Origin: Adhaeribacter aerolatus
Lineage (GTDB): Bacteria; Bacteroidota; Bacteroidia; Cytophagales; Hymenobacteraceae
Length of the DNA: 64,000 nucleotides
NCBI RefSeq assembly: GCF_007991635.1
Contig: NZ_BJYS01000045.1
Location: forward strand, 1 to 64,000
Direction: 5' to 3'
Numbering within the stretch: position 1 is the first letter of the stretch; every line of letters begins with the position of its first letter. The position numbers and the translations under genes were made by a program. Of this stretch, positions 8,912 to 16,078 are shown piece by piece. Under the pieces are notes generated by a model that worked only from the letters and a program-made list of their open reading frames with translations, had not been told where the DNA came from and ran no database searches.

Positions 8912-9574
8912 TTAATTTTCAGGCATTAAATGGCTCGTAAATCCTTTCCGGACCAGCTGTTCATAAGCGCTCCACACTTCTTCCGGAATGTCCTGGTAAA
9001 TCTGAAAGCCTTTGGGCGGGTATAGCCGGATTCGTTGTAAATCGCCCAGCATAATATTAATGACCATTTCCTGCGAAATCTCGTGGTTGGGGTAATCGGC
9101 AAAACTGATCTGGGGGGAGGTTACCGATATTTCTACTGGTTCGCCGGGCCATTGCTTCATAAAGGTGGCAAAAGTTCTTCTTTCCATGTACGGTTTTTGC
9201 ACCAAAATCAGGCGTTTCACCGGTATTTGGTGTTGCTGCAGCAAAGCATACGTTAAGGCAATATTTTCGCCGGTGTTGGTCGAACGGTTTTCGGTCAGAA
9301 TTTTATCGGCTGGAACTCCCAGGTCGCGGGCAATGCGGGCAAATTTATCGGCTTCGGGTTCATCCCACAGGTCATCGGTAAGCCGGCCCAGCCCGCCCGA
9401 AAATATCAGCAGCGGCGCGAAGCCCTCCAGAAATAGTTCGGCCGCACGTTCGGCTACCCGGGTGTCGTGGCTACCCAGGGCCAGAATACAATCGGCAGGG
9501 GAAAGCAAATGGTTAACGTGATGATAATCCCAAATAAGTTGGCTTAAGCGTAAGGTTTCCGGATCAAGGAGCAT
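8912..9574 (-). CDS. YdcF family (DUF218) protein
   Basis: The 220-residue protein carries the DUF218 core: a hydrophobic first strand ending in ILALGSHDTRVAERAAEL, FSGGLG, DEPEADKFARIARDLGVP, ENRSTNTGENI and LILVQKPYMERR. E. coli YdcF binds S-adenosylmethionine, and other DUF218 proteins (SanA, ElyC) affect the envelope. This copy has no membrane helix, so it is the soluble YdcF type. The function is unproven. It is the most upstream of three minus-strand genes ending at 7422 and probably has its own promoter in the 325-bp region upstream. Confidence 0.85.
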   Translation of the reverse strand: MLLDPETLRLSQLIWDYHHVNHLLSPADCILALGSHDTRVAERAAELFLEGFAPLLIFSGGLGRLTDDLWDEPEADKFARIARDLGVPADKILTENRSTNTGENIALTYALLQQHQIPVKRLILVQKPYMERRTFATFMKQWPGEPVEISVTSPQISFADYPNHEISQEMVINIMLGDLQRIRLYPPKGFQIYQDIPEEVWSAYEQLVRKGFTSHLMPEN

Positions 9575-9899
9575 AATTAATTTGTTTTGACTTGAATATC
9601 TTAAAAGTACTTTAATTAAAAAAACAGTTTAACCTAAAACCACCATTATAAAATTAAGACGTATGCAAACTCCTCTTAATCAAGGGTTAGTTAGGTTGCA
9701 TCCCATCTTCCTTTGTATTTTGCCAGTCAGGAGATGCCGAGAAGGCAGCCTTCGCAGAATAAGGCAGGGTTCCTAAAAAATATAACCAGTAGGGGAGATG
9801 GCTCGTTAAAAGAAATAGACTTTATTTTATTGCACTTTAGATATATATTATATAAAATTATAATTAATAAATTGCTCAGCTTTATTTCGGAACAGGCTC
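9575..9899. other. 325-bp divergent intergenic region
   Basis: The spacer lies between the YdcF gene (-) and the RsbQ-like gene (+). It must hold promoters for both, but I find no convincing TAnnTTTG pair; a near match (TATTTTG at about 9717) is one base short. A 68-codon frame at 9713-9919 is rich in basic and AT-encoded residues, runs into the next gene, and is probably chance. Confidence 0.35.
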
Positions 9900-10691
9900 A
9901 TGATAGATATTCTGCATAGAAATAATGTTAAAGTAAGCGGTCAGGGCGTTATACCTATGTTGTTTGCGCATGGTTTTGGCTGCGACCAAAGCATGTGGCG
10001 CCTCATGACGCCGGCTTTTGAGCAGGAATATAAAATAGTGTTGTTCGACCACGTGGGTTTCGGGCAATCTGATTTAAAGGCTTTTGTGCCGGGTAAGTAT
10101 AATTCGTTGCAGGCTTACGCCGATGATATGCTGGAGATTTGCGAGGAACTGGATTTAAGAGAGGTAATATTCGTGGGGCACTCGGTTAGCGCTATGATTG
10201 GCGTGTTGGCCGCCATAAAAGAACCTGATTGGTTTCAGAAATTGATTTTAATTGGCCCATCACCGCGTTATATTAACGACGAAAATTACGTGGGTGGTTT
10301 TAATGCCGAAGACATTGAAGGCCTGATCGATTTTTTAGACAGCAATTATTTGGGTTGGTCCAGTGTTATGGCGCCGGTGATTATGGCCAATCCGGAACGA
10401 CCGGAGTTAGGCCAGGAATTAACCAACAGTTTCTGCCGTACCAATCCGGAAATTGCGAAGAACTTTGCCCGGCTAACTTTCCTTTCGGATAACCGGTCCG
10501 ATTTACCAAAAGTACATACGCCGTCTTTGGTGTTGCAGTGCGCCGAAGACGTAATTGCCCCCGCAACAGTAGGAGAATACGTGCATGAGCAATTACCCAA
10601 CAGCAAATTAATATTTATGAAAGCAACCGGCCACTGCCCCAATTTAAGTCATCCGGAAGAGACCATTGCGGCAATAAAGAATTTTTTATAA
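9900..10691 (+). CDS. RsbQ-like alpha/beta hydrolase (signal receptor type)
   Basis: This 263-residue protein closely follows the pattern of Bacillus RsbQ: FAHGFGCDQSMWRLMTPAF at 22-40, VLFDHVGFGQSDL, GHSVSAM with nucleophile S95, then IGPSPRYIN, CAEDVIAP with the triad aspartate near 218, and ATGHCPNLSHPEE with the histidine near 246. The length also matches. RsbQ and its plant relatives KAI2 and D14 are hydrolase-fold receptors that hydrolyse or bind a hydrophobic small molecule and act on a partner protein. In Bacillus that partner is RsbP, whose sensing module is a PAS domain. Here the next gene, 21 bp downstream, begins with a PAS domain. Family is secure; receptor function is inferred. 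Confidence 0.9.
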   Translation: MIDILHRNNVKVSGQGVIPMLFAHGFGCDQSMWRLMTPAFEQEYKIVLFDHVGFGQSDLKAFVPGKYNSLQAYADDMLEICEELDLREVIFVGHSVSAMIGVLAAIKEPDWFQKLILIGPSPRYINDENYVGGFNAEDIEGLIDFLDSNYLGWSSVMAPVIMANPERPELGQELTNSFCRTNPEIAKNFARLTFLSDNRSDLPKVHTPSLVLQCAEDVIAPATVGEYVHEQLPNSKLIFMKATGHCPNLSHPEETIAAIKNFL

Positions 10692-10712
10692 GAGTTAAGG
10701 TGTAATGCAGGG

Positions 10713-12284
10713 ATGATGAGCAGGGTAGATTACAAAGAATATATACTGGAAAGTGCGGAGGATTTATATGAAAATGCGCCCTGCGGCTATGTATCTTTCT
10801 TGCCGGACGGCACTATTGTTAAAATTAATAAAACCCTATTAAACTGGCTGGGCTACTCCCGCAAAGAAGTTATTTCTAAAAAGAAGTTTATCGACTTTCT
10901 GGCCATCGGCGGAAAAATATTTTACGAAACACACTTTACGCCTTTACTTAAACTACAGGGGTTTGCCAACGAAATAAATTTTGACCTGCTGCCGAAGGAA
11001 AATGCGCCGGTACCAGTATTGGCGAACACGGTTCAGCTACGCAACGAAAACGGGGAACCACAAATGAACCGGGTGACGCTGTTTAATATTACCGACCGGA
11101 AAAAATACGAACAGGAATTATTACTAGCTAAGAAGAAAGCCGAAGAAGCCACCAAAGTTAAAGCCGATTTTATTTCTACGCTTAGCCACGAAATAAGAAC
11201 GCCCATGAATGCCATTGTCGGCATTACCGATATTCTTTTAAATACCGGTCCCACACCAGCACAACTGGAGTACCTGAATATTTTAAAGTTTTCGTCGGAA
11301 AGCCTGCTTAACCTGATAAACGATATTCTGGATTTGAGTAAAATGGAAGCGGGGCAGGCTACCCTAAACCCGCATATTTTTAATTTACGCGAACTGGTAA
11401 ATAGCATTTTGTACAGCTTTACGGTTAAGGCCGAAGAGAAAAATATCCTGCTGGAAGTTTTTATAGATGAGCAAATACCCGCGTATATAAATGCTGATGA
11501 AGTAAAAATAGGGCAGGTACTGACCAATTTGCTGGGTAATGCCATTAAATTTACCGACCAAGGTGCCGTTAAAGTTTCTTTAGACCTTTTGGGCTATGAA
11601 AAAGATGCAGTAAACATTCATTTTAGAATTAAAGATACTGGTATTGGCATTCCGGAAGATAAGTTAACCTTAATATTTGAGGAATTTGCCCAGGCTACTG
11701 CCGATACCGAGCAGCAATTTGGCGGCACCGGACTAGGTCTTACCATTACCAAACGCATCCTGAATTTATTTAACAGTAAAATTGACGTACAAAGTGAGCC
11801 GGGCAGAGGCACCACTTTCAGCTTTGATTTGAAGTTAAAAATAGGCAAAGCAACTACCTCGCGTTCCGGTATTAACCAAAATAGTGCTATGGCTGCCGGG
11901 CTTTTAAAAGGCATTAAGTTGCTGCTGGTTGAAGATAATAGCATTAATATTCAGGTAACGGAGAAATATTTGAAAGACTGGGGGGTGACTTATGAGGTGG
12001 CCCGCAACGGCCTGCAAGCAATATCTAAAATTAACCAGACCGATTTTGACTTGATTTTAATGGATTTGCAAATGCCGGTGATGGACGGCTACGAAGCCAC
12101 CCGATGGATCCGGAATTTACCCGAACCTAAGTACCGGCAGTTGCCCATTATTGCCCTTTCAGCATCTGCCAAATCCGACATAGACCAGAAAATAAAGGAA
12201 TGCGGCCTGACTGATTTTGTGAACAAGCCTTTTAAACCGGAGGAATTACACCATAAGATAGCCTTGTACGGCAGAAAGAAATAA
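10713..12284 (+). CDS. PAS-domain hybrid sensor histidine kinase
   Basis: Domain order in 523 residues: PAS at about 14-130 (LYENAPCGYVSFLPDGTIVKIN onward, close in style to the RsbP PAS), a short coiled linker, HisKA with phospho-acceptor H159 in the SHEIRTPMNAIVG box, HATPase_c with the N box near 270, DTGIGI near 310 and a G2 box (GGTGLGLTI) near 335, then a receiver domain from about 395 with phospho-acceptor D451 (MDLQMPVMDG) and its conserved lysine near 506 (NKPF). No transmembrane segment is present, so this is a cytoplasmic kinase. It lies 21 bp after the RsbQ-like gene and is almost surely co-transcribed, suggesting that the hydrolase feeds a signal to the PAS domain. The output partner is not in the window. 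Confidence 0.93.
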   Translation: MMSRVDYKEYILESAEDLYENAPCGYVSFLPDGTIVKINKTLLNWLGYSRKEVISKKKFIDFLAIGGKIFYETHFTPLLKLQGFANEINFDLLPKENAPVPVLANTVQLRNENGEPQMNRVTLFNITDRKKYEQELLLAKKKAEEATKVKADFISTLSHEIRTPMNAIVGITDILLNTGPTPAQLEYLNILKFSSESLLNLINDILDLSKMEAGQATLNPHIFNLRELVNSILYSFTVKAEEKNILLEVFIDEQIPAYINADEVKIGQVLTNLLGNAIKFTDQGAVKVSLDLLGYEKDAVNIHFRIKDTGIGIPEDKLTLIFEEFAQATADTEQQFGGTGLGLTITKRILNLFNSKIDVQSEPGRGTTFSFDLKLKIGKATTSRSGINQNSAMAAGLLKGIKLLLVEDNSINIQVTEKYLKDWGVTYEVARNGLQAISKINQTDFDLILMDLQMPVMDGYEATRWIRNLPEPKYRQLPIIALSASAKSDIDQKIKECGLTDFVNKPFKPEELHHKIALYGRKK

Positions 12285-12409
12285 GCTAAATAAGTAATAA
12301 GTTGCTGTAGATTAGCTGTAAAGCTTGTATAAAAATTAAAGTGCAATTTAATTTTGTTCAAGCACTTATAAATATTTAATTGGAGGCTAATGCTTTAACT
12401 ACCACAACC

Positions 12410-13279
12410 ATGCCAGCAGAACCCATGTTGCGAGCCGATGCCCTGCAGGGCAAAACCATTCTGGTAACCGGTGGCGGTACCGGCTTAGGCAGATCGATGG
12501 TCGCCTGCTTTCTGAAACTAGGAGCCCAAGCCGTTATTTGTAGCCGGAAATTAGAAGTACTGGAACAGACTGCCCGGGAATTACGCGAAGAAACCGGTGG
12601 CGAAGTGCTGGCCTTGGCTTGCGATATAAGAAATTATAGTGAGGTAGAAGCAATGCTGGCAGGAGCTTTAAGCCGGTTTAATAAAATAGATGTACTGGTA
12701 AATAATGCCGCCGGTAATTTTGTGAGCCCCACCGAGCGCCTGAGCCATAAAGCATTTGATGTGATAACTGATATTGTTTTAAAAGGAAGCTACAACTGTA
12801 CCCTGGCTCTGGGCAAACATTGGATTAGCCAACAGCAACCGGCTGCTATATTAAATATTATTACGACTTATGCTTCTACGGGTTCGGGTTACGTGGTGCC
12901 GTCGGCTTGTGCGAAGGCCGGGGTGCTGGCACTTACCCGCTCGTTGGCCGCCGAGTGGGCGAAATACAATATTCGTTCCAATGCCATTGCTCCGGGCCCT
13001 TTCCCCACCGAAGGCGCCATGAGCCGGCTGTTTCCGCCGCAGTTAGCCCAGCAACTCGACCCCATTCAGCGCATCCCGCTAAAGCGTTTTGGGGAGCACC
13101 ACGAACTGGCTAATTTAGCGGCTTACCTGATATCAGATTATGCGTCATTTGTCACCGGTGAAGTAATTACCATCGATGGCGGGGAGTGGCTTTATGGCGC
13201 CGGCGAGTTCAACCATTTCGACCAGGTACCGAACGAACTTTGGAATGCCTTGGATCAGCAGCGAAAAAGTAAATATTAA
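12410..13279 (+). CDS. SDR oxidoreductase, 2,4-dienoyl-CoA reductase-like
   Basis: A classical short-chain dehydrogenase of 289 residues from the ATG at 12410. A TTG 30 bp upstream in frame is possible but less likely. The nucleotide-binding TGGGTGLGRSM lies near residue 20, NNAAGNF near 98, and the active-site segment TTYASTGSGYVVPSACAKAG has the tyrosine, serine and lysine positions of mitochondrial and peroxisomal 2,4-dienoyl-CoA reductases rather than the usual YxxxK. Such enzymes use NADPH to reduce 2,4-dienoyl-CoA during beta-oxidation of unsaturated fatty acids. It is a single gene, convergent with pth and 31 bp from it. The subfamily call rests on that active-site pattern. Confidence 0.85.
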   Translation: MPAEPMLRADALQGKTILVTGGGTGLGRSMVACFLKLGAQAVICSRKLEVLEQTARELREETGGEVLALACDIRNYSEVEAMLAGALSRFNKIDVLVNNAAGNFVSPTERLSHKAFDVITDIVLKGSYNCTLALGKHWISQQQPAAILNIITTYASTGSGYVVPSACAKAGVLALTRSLAAEWAKYNIRSNAIAPGPFPTEGAMSRLFPPQLAQQLDPIQRIPLKRFGEHHELANLAAYLISDYASFVTGEVITIDGGEWLYGAGEFNHFDQVPNELWNALDQQRKSKY

Positions 13280-13310
13280 AAATTTAAGAATTTAGCTCCG
13301 GCTCAGAAGA

Positions 13311-13961
13311 CTACTTATTGTAGAAATTCATGGTGCGTTCCAGTCCGATGGTTCCGAAGGCCAAACTCATTTCGGCGGATTTTTCGATTAATGCGGGCAA
13401 TTGTTCCTGCTCTTCTTTAAAGAAAGGACTGAGCACGTAATCAACCTGGCGACCCTTCGGGTAACTGTCCCCGACACCAAACCGCAGCCGTGCATATTCG
13501 TTAGAGCCCAGCGTTTCTTCTATGTGTTTTAAACCGTTATGGCCGCCCGCTGAGCCTTTGGAGCGCATACGCAACTTACCGAAGGGCAAAGCCAAATCAT
13601 CGGTGATAACCAGCATATTGGCTACCGGTATTTTAAGCGAGGTAAGATAATGCGCAACGGCTTTGCCGCTCAGGTTCATGTAGGTGGTAGGTTTTACCAG
13701 GGTATAGCTTTTGCCTTTGTGTTTTATTTCGGTTACAAAAGCGTGGCGGCCGATTTCAAAGCGGGCTTCGTGTTGCTGCGCCAGGTAATCTACTACCATA
13801 AAGCCGATATTATGACGGCTTTCGGCGTACTCGGGACCAATATTGCCCAATCCTACTAAAAGATATTTCATGTCCGGAGGAAAGTTTTCGACGGCATTAG
13901 CTGGACTGGTAGTGGCACCAAAACCAAAAGCCGCTTTAATTATATTTATGATACCGCCCAA
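13311..13961 (-). CDS. pth: Peptidyl-tRNA hydrolase
   Basis: Pth frees tRNA from peptidyl-tRNA that drops off the ribosome. The core begins KYLLVGLGNIGPEYAESRHNIGF with the catalytic histidine in RHNIGF, then TYMNLSG, DDLALPFGKLR and GSAGGHNGLKHIE, all hallmark blocks. The open frame of 216 codons starts at 13961, but the family usually starts at the methionine just before KYLLVGLGN (residue 31, base 13871), giving the standard 186 residues. The 30-residue N-terminal extension has low similarity to anything I know, so the shorter start is a real alternative. It follows rplY on the same strand, with a strong hairpin terminator between them at 14024-14055. Confidence 0.93.
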   Translation of the reverse strand: MGGIINIIKAAFGFGATTSPANAVENFPPDMKYLLVGLGNIGPEYAESRHNIGFMVVDYLAQQHEARFEIGRHAFVTEIKHKGKSYTLVKPTTYMNLSGKAVAHYLTSLKIPVANMLVITDDLALPFGKLRMRSKGSAGGHNGLKHIEETLGSNEYARLRFGVGDSYPKGRQVDYVLSPFFKEEQEQLPALIEKSAEMSLAFGTIGLERTMNFYNK

Positions 13962-14023
13962 GCGTATTTATTTTGCCGCAAAATTACAGGAATTAACCAA
14001 AAAGCCGGTTATTAAAAACAAAA

Positions 14024-14055
14024 AATCCTGCCCGGCGAAAAGACCAGGCAGGATT
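14024..14055 (-). terminator. Rho-independent terminator after rplY
   Basis: AATCCTGCC at 14024-14032 pairs with GGCAGGATT at 14047-14055. On the minus strand a long T run follows. It lies between rplY and pth, so prs-rplY transcripts would largely end before pth. Confidence 0.8.
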
Positions 14056-14078
14056 CGGAAAACAGAAATATTTTAAAA

Positions 14079-14648
14079 TTATTTCTCGTTCTGCTGTTGT
14101 TTCAGCGCCCGTGGAATAGCCACGGTTGCTACCGGTGAAGCCGGGTTGGTTAAAATGGTATAGTTTTCGGCTTTAATTTTGCCAACTTTAACCGAACGGC
14201 CTAATTCCAAATCCGAAATATCAACATCGATATAATCAGGCAGGTTAGCCGGTAAAGCTTTTACTTTAAGCTTACGCAGTTTAGCCACTAATTTACCACC
14301 CGATAATACGCCTGGCGATACACCTACGAAGCGAACCGGAATTTCCATTTTTACTTCTTTGTCATCGTTCAGTTGTAAAAAGTCGGCGTGCAATAATACT
14401 TCATTAACCGGGTGGAACTGGGCATCCTGCAGGATAGCTTTGTAAACAGTACCTTCTATGTTTAAATCCACCGTTGCAACTTCCGGTGAATAAATTAAGT
14501 CGCGGAACATAATCATAGGAGCACGGAAGTGAACCTGCTCGCTACCGCCGTACAATACACATGGTACATACGATTCTTCGCGAAGCTGCTTGGCTTCGGT
14601 TTTACCGAGATTTGCTCTTTTAAACCCTATAATCTCTATACTTTTCAT
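14079..14648 (-). CDS. rplY: 50S ribosomal protein L25/general stress protein Ctc
   Basis: The 189-residue protein has the two-domain CTC form: the N-terminal L25 5S-rRNA-binding domain (about residues 1-90, with KTEAKQLREESYVPCVLYGG and LLHADFLQL) and the C-terminal TL5 domain (about 95-180, with VRFVGVSPGVLSGGKL and DYIDVDISDLELG). It binds 5S rRNA in the large ribosomal subunit. Gene order prs-rplY-pth is widely conserved in bacteria and is kept here. An unusual hairpin lies in the 177-bp gap to prs, and a terminator follows at 14024-14055. Confidence 0.95.
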   Translation of the reverse strand: MKSIEIIGFKRANLGKTEAKQLREESYVPCVLYGGSEQVHFRAPMIMFRDLIYSPEVATVDLNIEGTVYKAILQDAQFHPVNEVLLHADFLQLNDDKEVKMEIPVRFVGVSPGVLSGGKLVAKLRKLKVKALPANLPDYIDVDISDLELGRSVKVGKIKAENYTILTNPASPVATVAIPRALKQQQNEK

Positions 14649-14694
14649 TATTAAATTGTTAAATGGTTAAAATTGATTGTTAGTGTTTAGCTAT

Positions 14695-14828
14695 TAGCTT
14701 TTTAGCGATTAGCCGTATTATTTTAATATTTAATTTCTTCTTGATTCTTATTCTGTTTTCCTGAACCCCAACGCTCTTCTTTTAATTCCGAACTACTTAT
14801 AGATATAACTTCTAATGGCTAAAAGCTA
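14695..14828. repeat. Long-arm imperfect inverted repeat between prs and rplY
   Basis: The arm at 14695-14712 (TAGCTTTTTAGCGATTAG) is matched by the reverse complement of 14812-14828, with one base missing and one substitution. The left side also shows iteration of TTAGC units (14689-14714). The right arm includes the prs stop codon at 14826-14828. Sequence differs from the CGTTA-type elements at 22968 and 30913, but the setting, between two co-directional genes, is the same. Confidence 0.5.
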
Positions 14829-15752
14829 CAAGAATAGCGAACTAATAGATTCGTGCGTTACGACGTTGCTGATGGCCCGGGCAAATAACTGCGAAAAGCT
14901 TAAAACTTTAATCTTCGGCGAAGCATGACGCAACGGAATAGTATCCGATACAACCAGCTCTTCCAGCATTGAATTTTCGATACGTTCGTAAGCCGGGCCG
15001 GACAAAATCGGGTGGGTAATAATAGCCCGTACGCTGCGGGCTCCTCTTTCCCGGAGCAGTTCGGCCGCTTTGCAAATAGTGCCGGCCGTATCCACAATGT
15101 CATCCACCATTACAATGTCCTGACCTTCTACATCCCCAATTACCTGCATCGAAGCAATTTCGTTGGCACGGGCCCGTTGCTTATCGCAAACTACCATTTC
15201 GGCGCCAAATTTAGACGCAAAAGCCCTGGTTCTTACCACCCCACCCACATCCGGCGAGGCAAATAATAAACGATCCAGTTTCAGGCTTTTAATGTAAGGC
15301 ACAAAGATGGCCGAGCCATCGAGGTGATCTACCGGAATATCGAAAAATCCCTGAATCTGGCCGGCATGTAAATCGCAGGTCATGAGGCGGTCGGCGCCGA
15401 CGCTTTGTAAGGCATTGGCTACTACTTTAGAACCAATAGCCACCCGGGGTTTATCTTTGCGGTCCTGGCGGGCGTAACCATAATAAGGCACCACCACACA
15501 AACTTTATGCGCCGAAGCACGCTTGGCGGCATCCACCATCAGCATTAATTCCATCAGGTTGTCGGCCGGCGGAAAAGTAGACTGAATCAGGAACACTTCG
15601 CAACCGCGTACCGACTCGTTGAAGCTGGCAGAAATTTCACCATCGCTGAACCGTTGGAGGGAGACATCACCCAACGCGATGCCATAAGCGGCGGCAATTT
15701 TTTCGGCGAGGTACCGGGATTGAGATCCGGAAAAGATTTTAACTTGAGGCAT
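14826..15752 (-). CDS. prs: Ribose-phosphate pyrophosphokinase
   Basis: PRPP synthetase transfers pyrophosphate from ATP to ribose 5-phosphate for nucleotide, histidine, tryptophan and NAD synthesis. In 308 residues it shows the class I features: FSGSQSRYLAEKIAAAYG at the N-terminus, FSDGEISASFNESVRG, the flexible loop YYGYARQDRKDKPR, the metal-binding DLHAGQIQGFF near 130, and the PRPP-binding loop VMVDDIVDTAGT near 215. It is first in the prs-rplY(-pth) set. In the window it sits with purL and pncB, which belong to PRPP-linked pathways, but there is no operon link to them. The stop codon lies in one arm of the repeat at 14695-14828. Confidence 0.96.
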   Translation of the reverse strand: MPQVKIFSGSQSRYLAEKIAAAYGIALGDVSLQRFSDGEISASFNESVRGCEVFLIQSTFPPADNLMELMLMVDAAKRASAHKVCVVVPYYGYARQDRKDKPRVAIGSKVVANALQSVGADRLMTCDLHAGQIQGFFDIPVDHLDGSAIFVPYIKSLKLDRLLFASPDVGGVVRTRAFASKFGAEMVVCDKQRARANEIASMQVIGDVEGQDIVMVDDIVDTAGTICKAAELLRERGARSVRAIITHPILSGPAYERIENSMLEELVVSDTIPLRHASPKIKVLSFSQLFARAISNVVTHESISSLFL

Positions 15753-15860
15753 TTTGCGTTTGATTTTTGAAAGCGGAACGCGAATTTATAAAATAATAAA
15801 ACTAGTTACTATTAATTTAAATTAATCGCTCTTAGGGCTTTCAAAAGGCCTATTAACAAA

Positions 15861-15915
15861 ATTAACAATGCGCTACATCCTGGTTTTACCCGTTTGGAAA
15901 TCGCACATTGTTAAT
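15861..15915 (-). terminator. Possible hairpin terminator of tRNA-Gln
   Basis: ATTAACAATG at 15861-15870 pairs with CATTGTTAAT at 15906-15915, an extended stem just downstream of the tRNA 3' end. The long 35-nt loop and weak T run on the minus strand make termination plausible rather than certain. Confidence 0.4.
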
Positions 15916-15922
15916 CTTTTTG

Positions 15923-15995
15923 TTGTCCGACCAGGTTTCGAACCTGGACTCTTCTGAACCAAAATCAGACGTGTTGCCAGTTACACCATCGGACA
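15923..15995 (-). tRNA. tRNA-Gln (anticodon TTG)
   Basis: On the minus strand a 73-nt cloverleaf can be drawn. Acceptor stem TGTCCGA pairs with TCGGACA, the anticodon stem CTGAT/GTTCAG region encloses TTTTGGT with anticodon TTG, and the T arm CCAGGTTCGAAACCTGG is perfect. The discriminator base is A and CCA is not encoded. The anticodon reads CAA and CAG glutamine codons. It lies between prs and purL, all on the minus strand. It is not one of the queuosine-type tRNAs that the tgt product modifies. Confidence 0.95.
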
Positions 15996-16078
15996 ATTTC
16001 CCATTCGCTTATCGTTTGGTGGCACAAATATACGGCGAACTTTTCTTTTTCAAAATCTAAAATTAATTTTTTTGAAAA

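Noticed and set aside
9713-9919. 68-codon frame before the RsbQ-like gene
   Set aside because: It runs into the next gene in another frame, its residues reflect AT-rich sequence, and no motif is visible.
11033-11545. 170-codon frame antisense to the histidine kinase gene
   Set aside because: Serine- and leucine-rich shadow of the HisKA/HATPase coding sequence, which is unambiguous on the plus strand.
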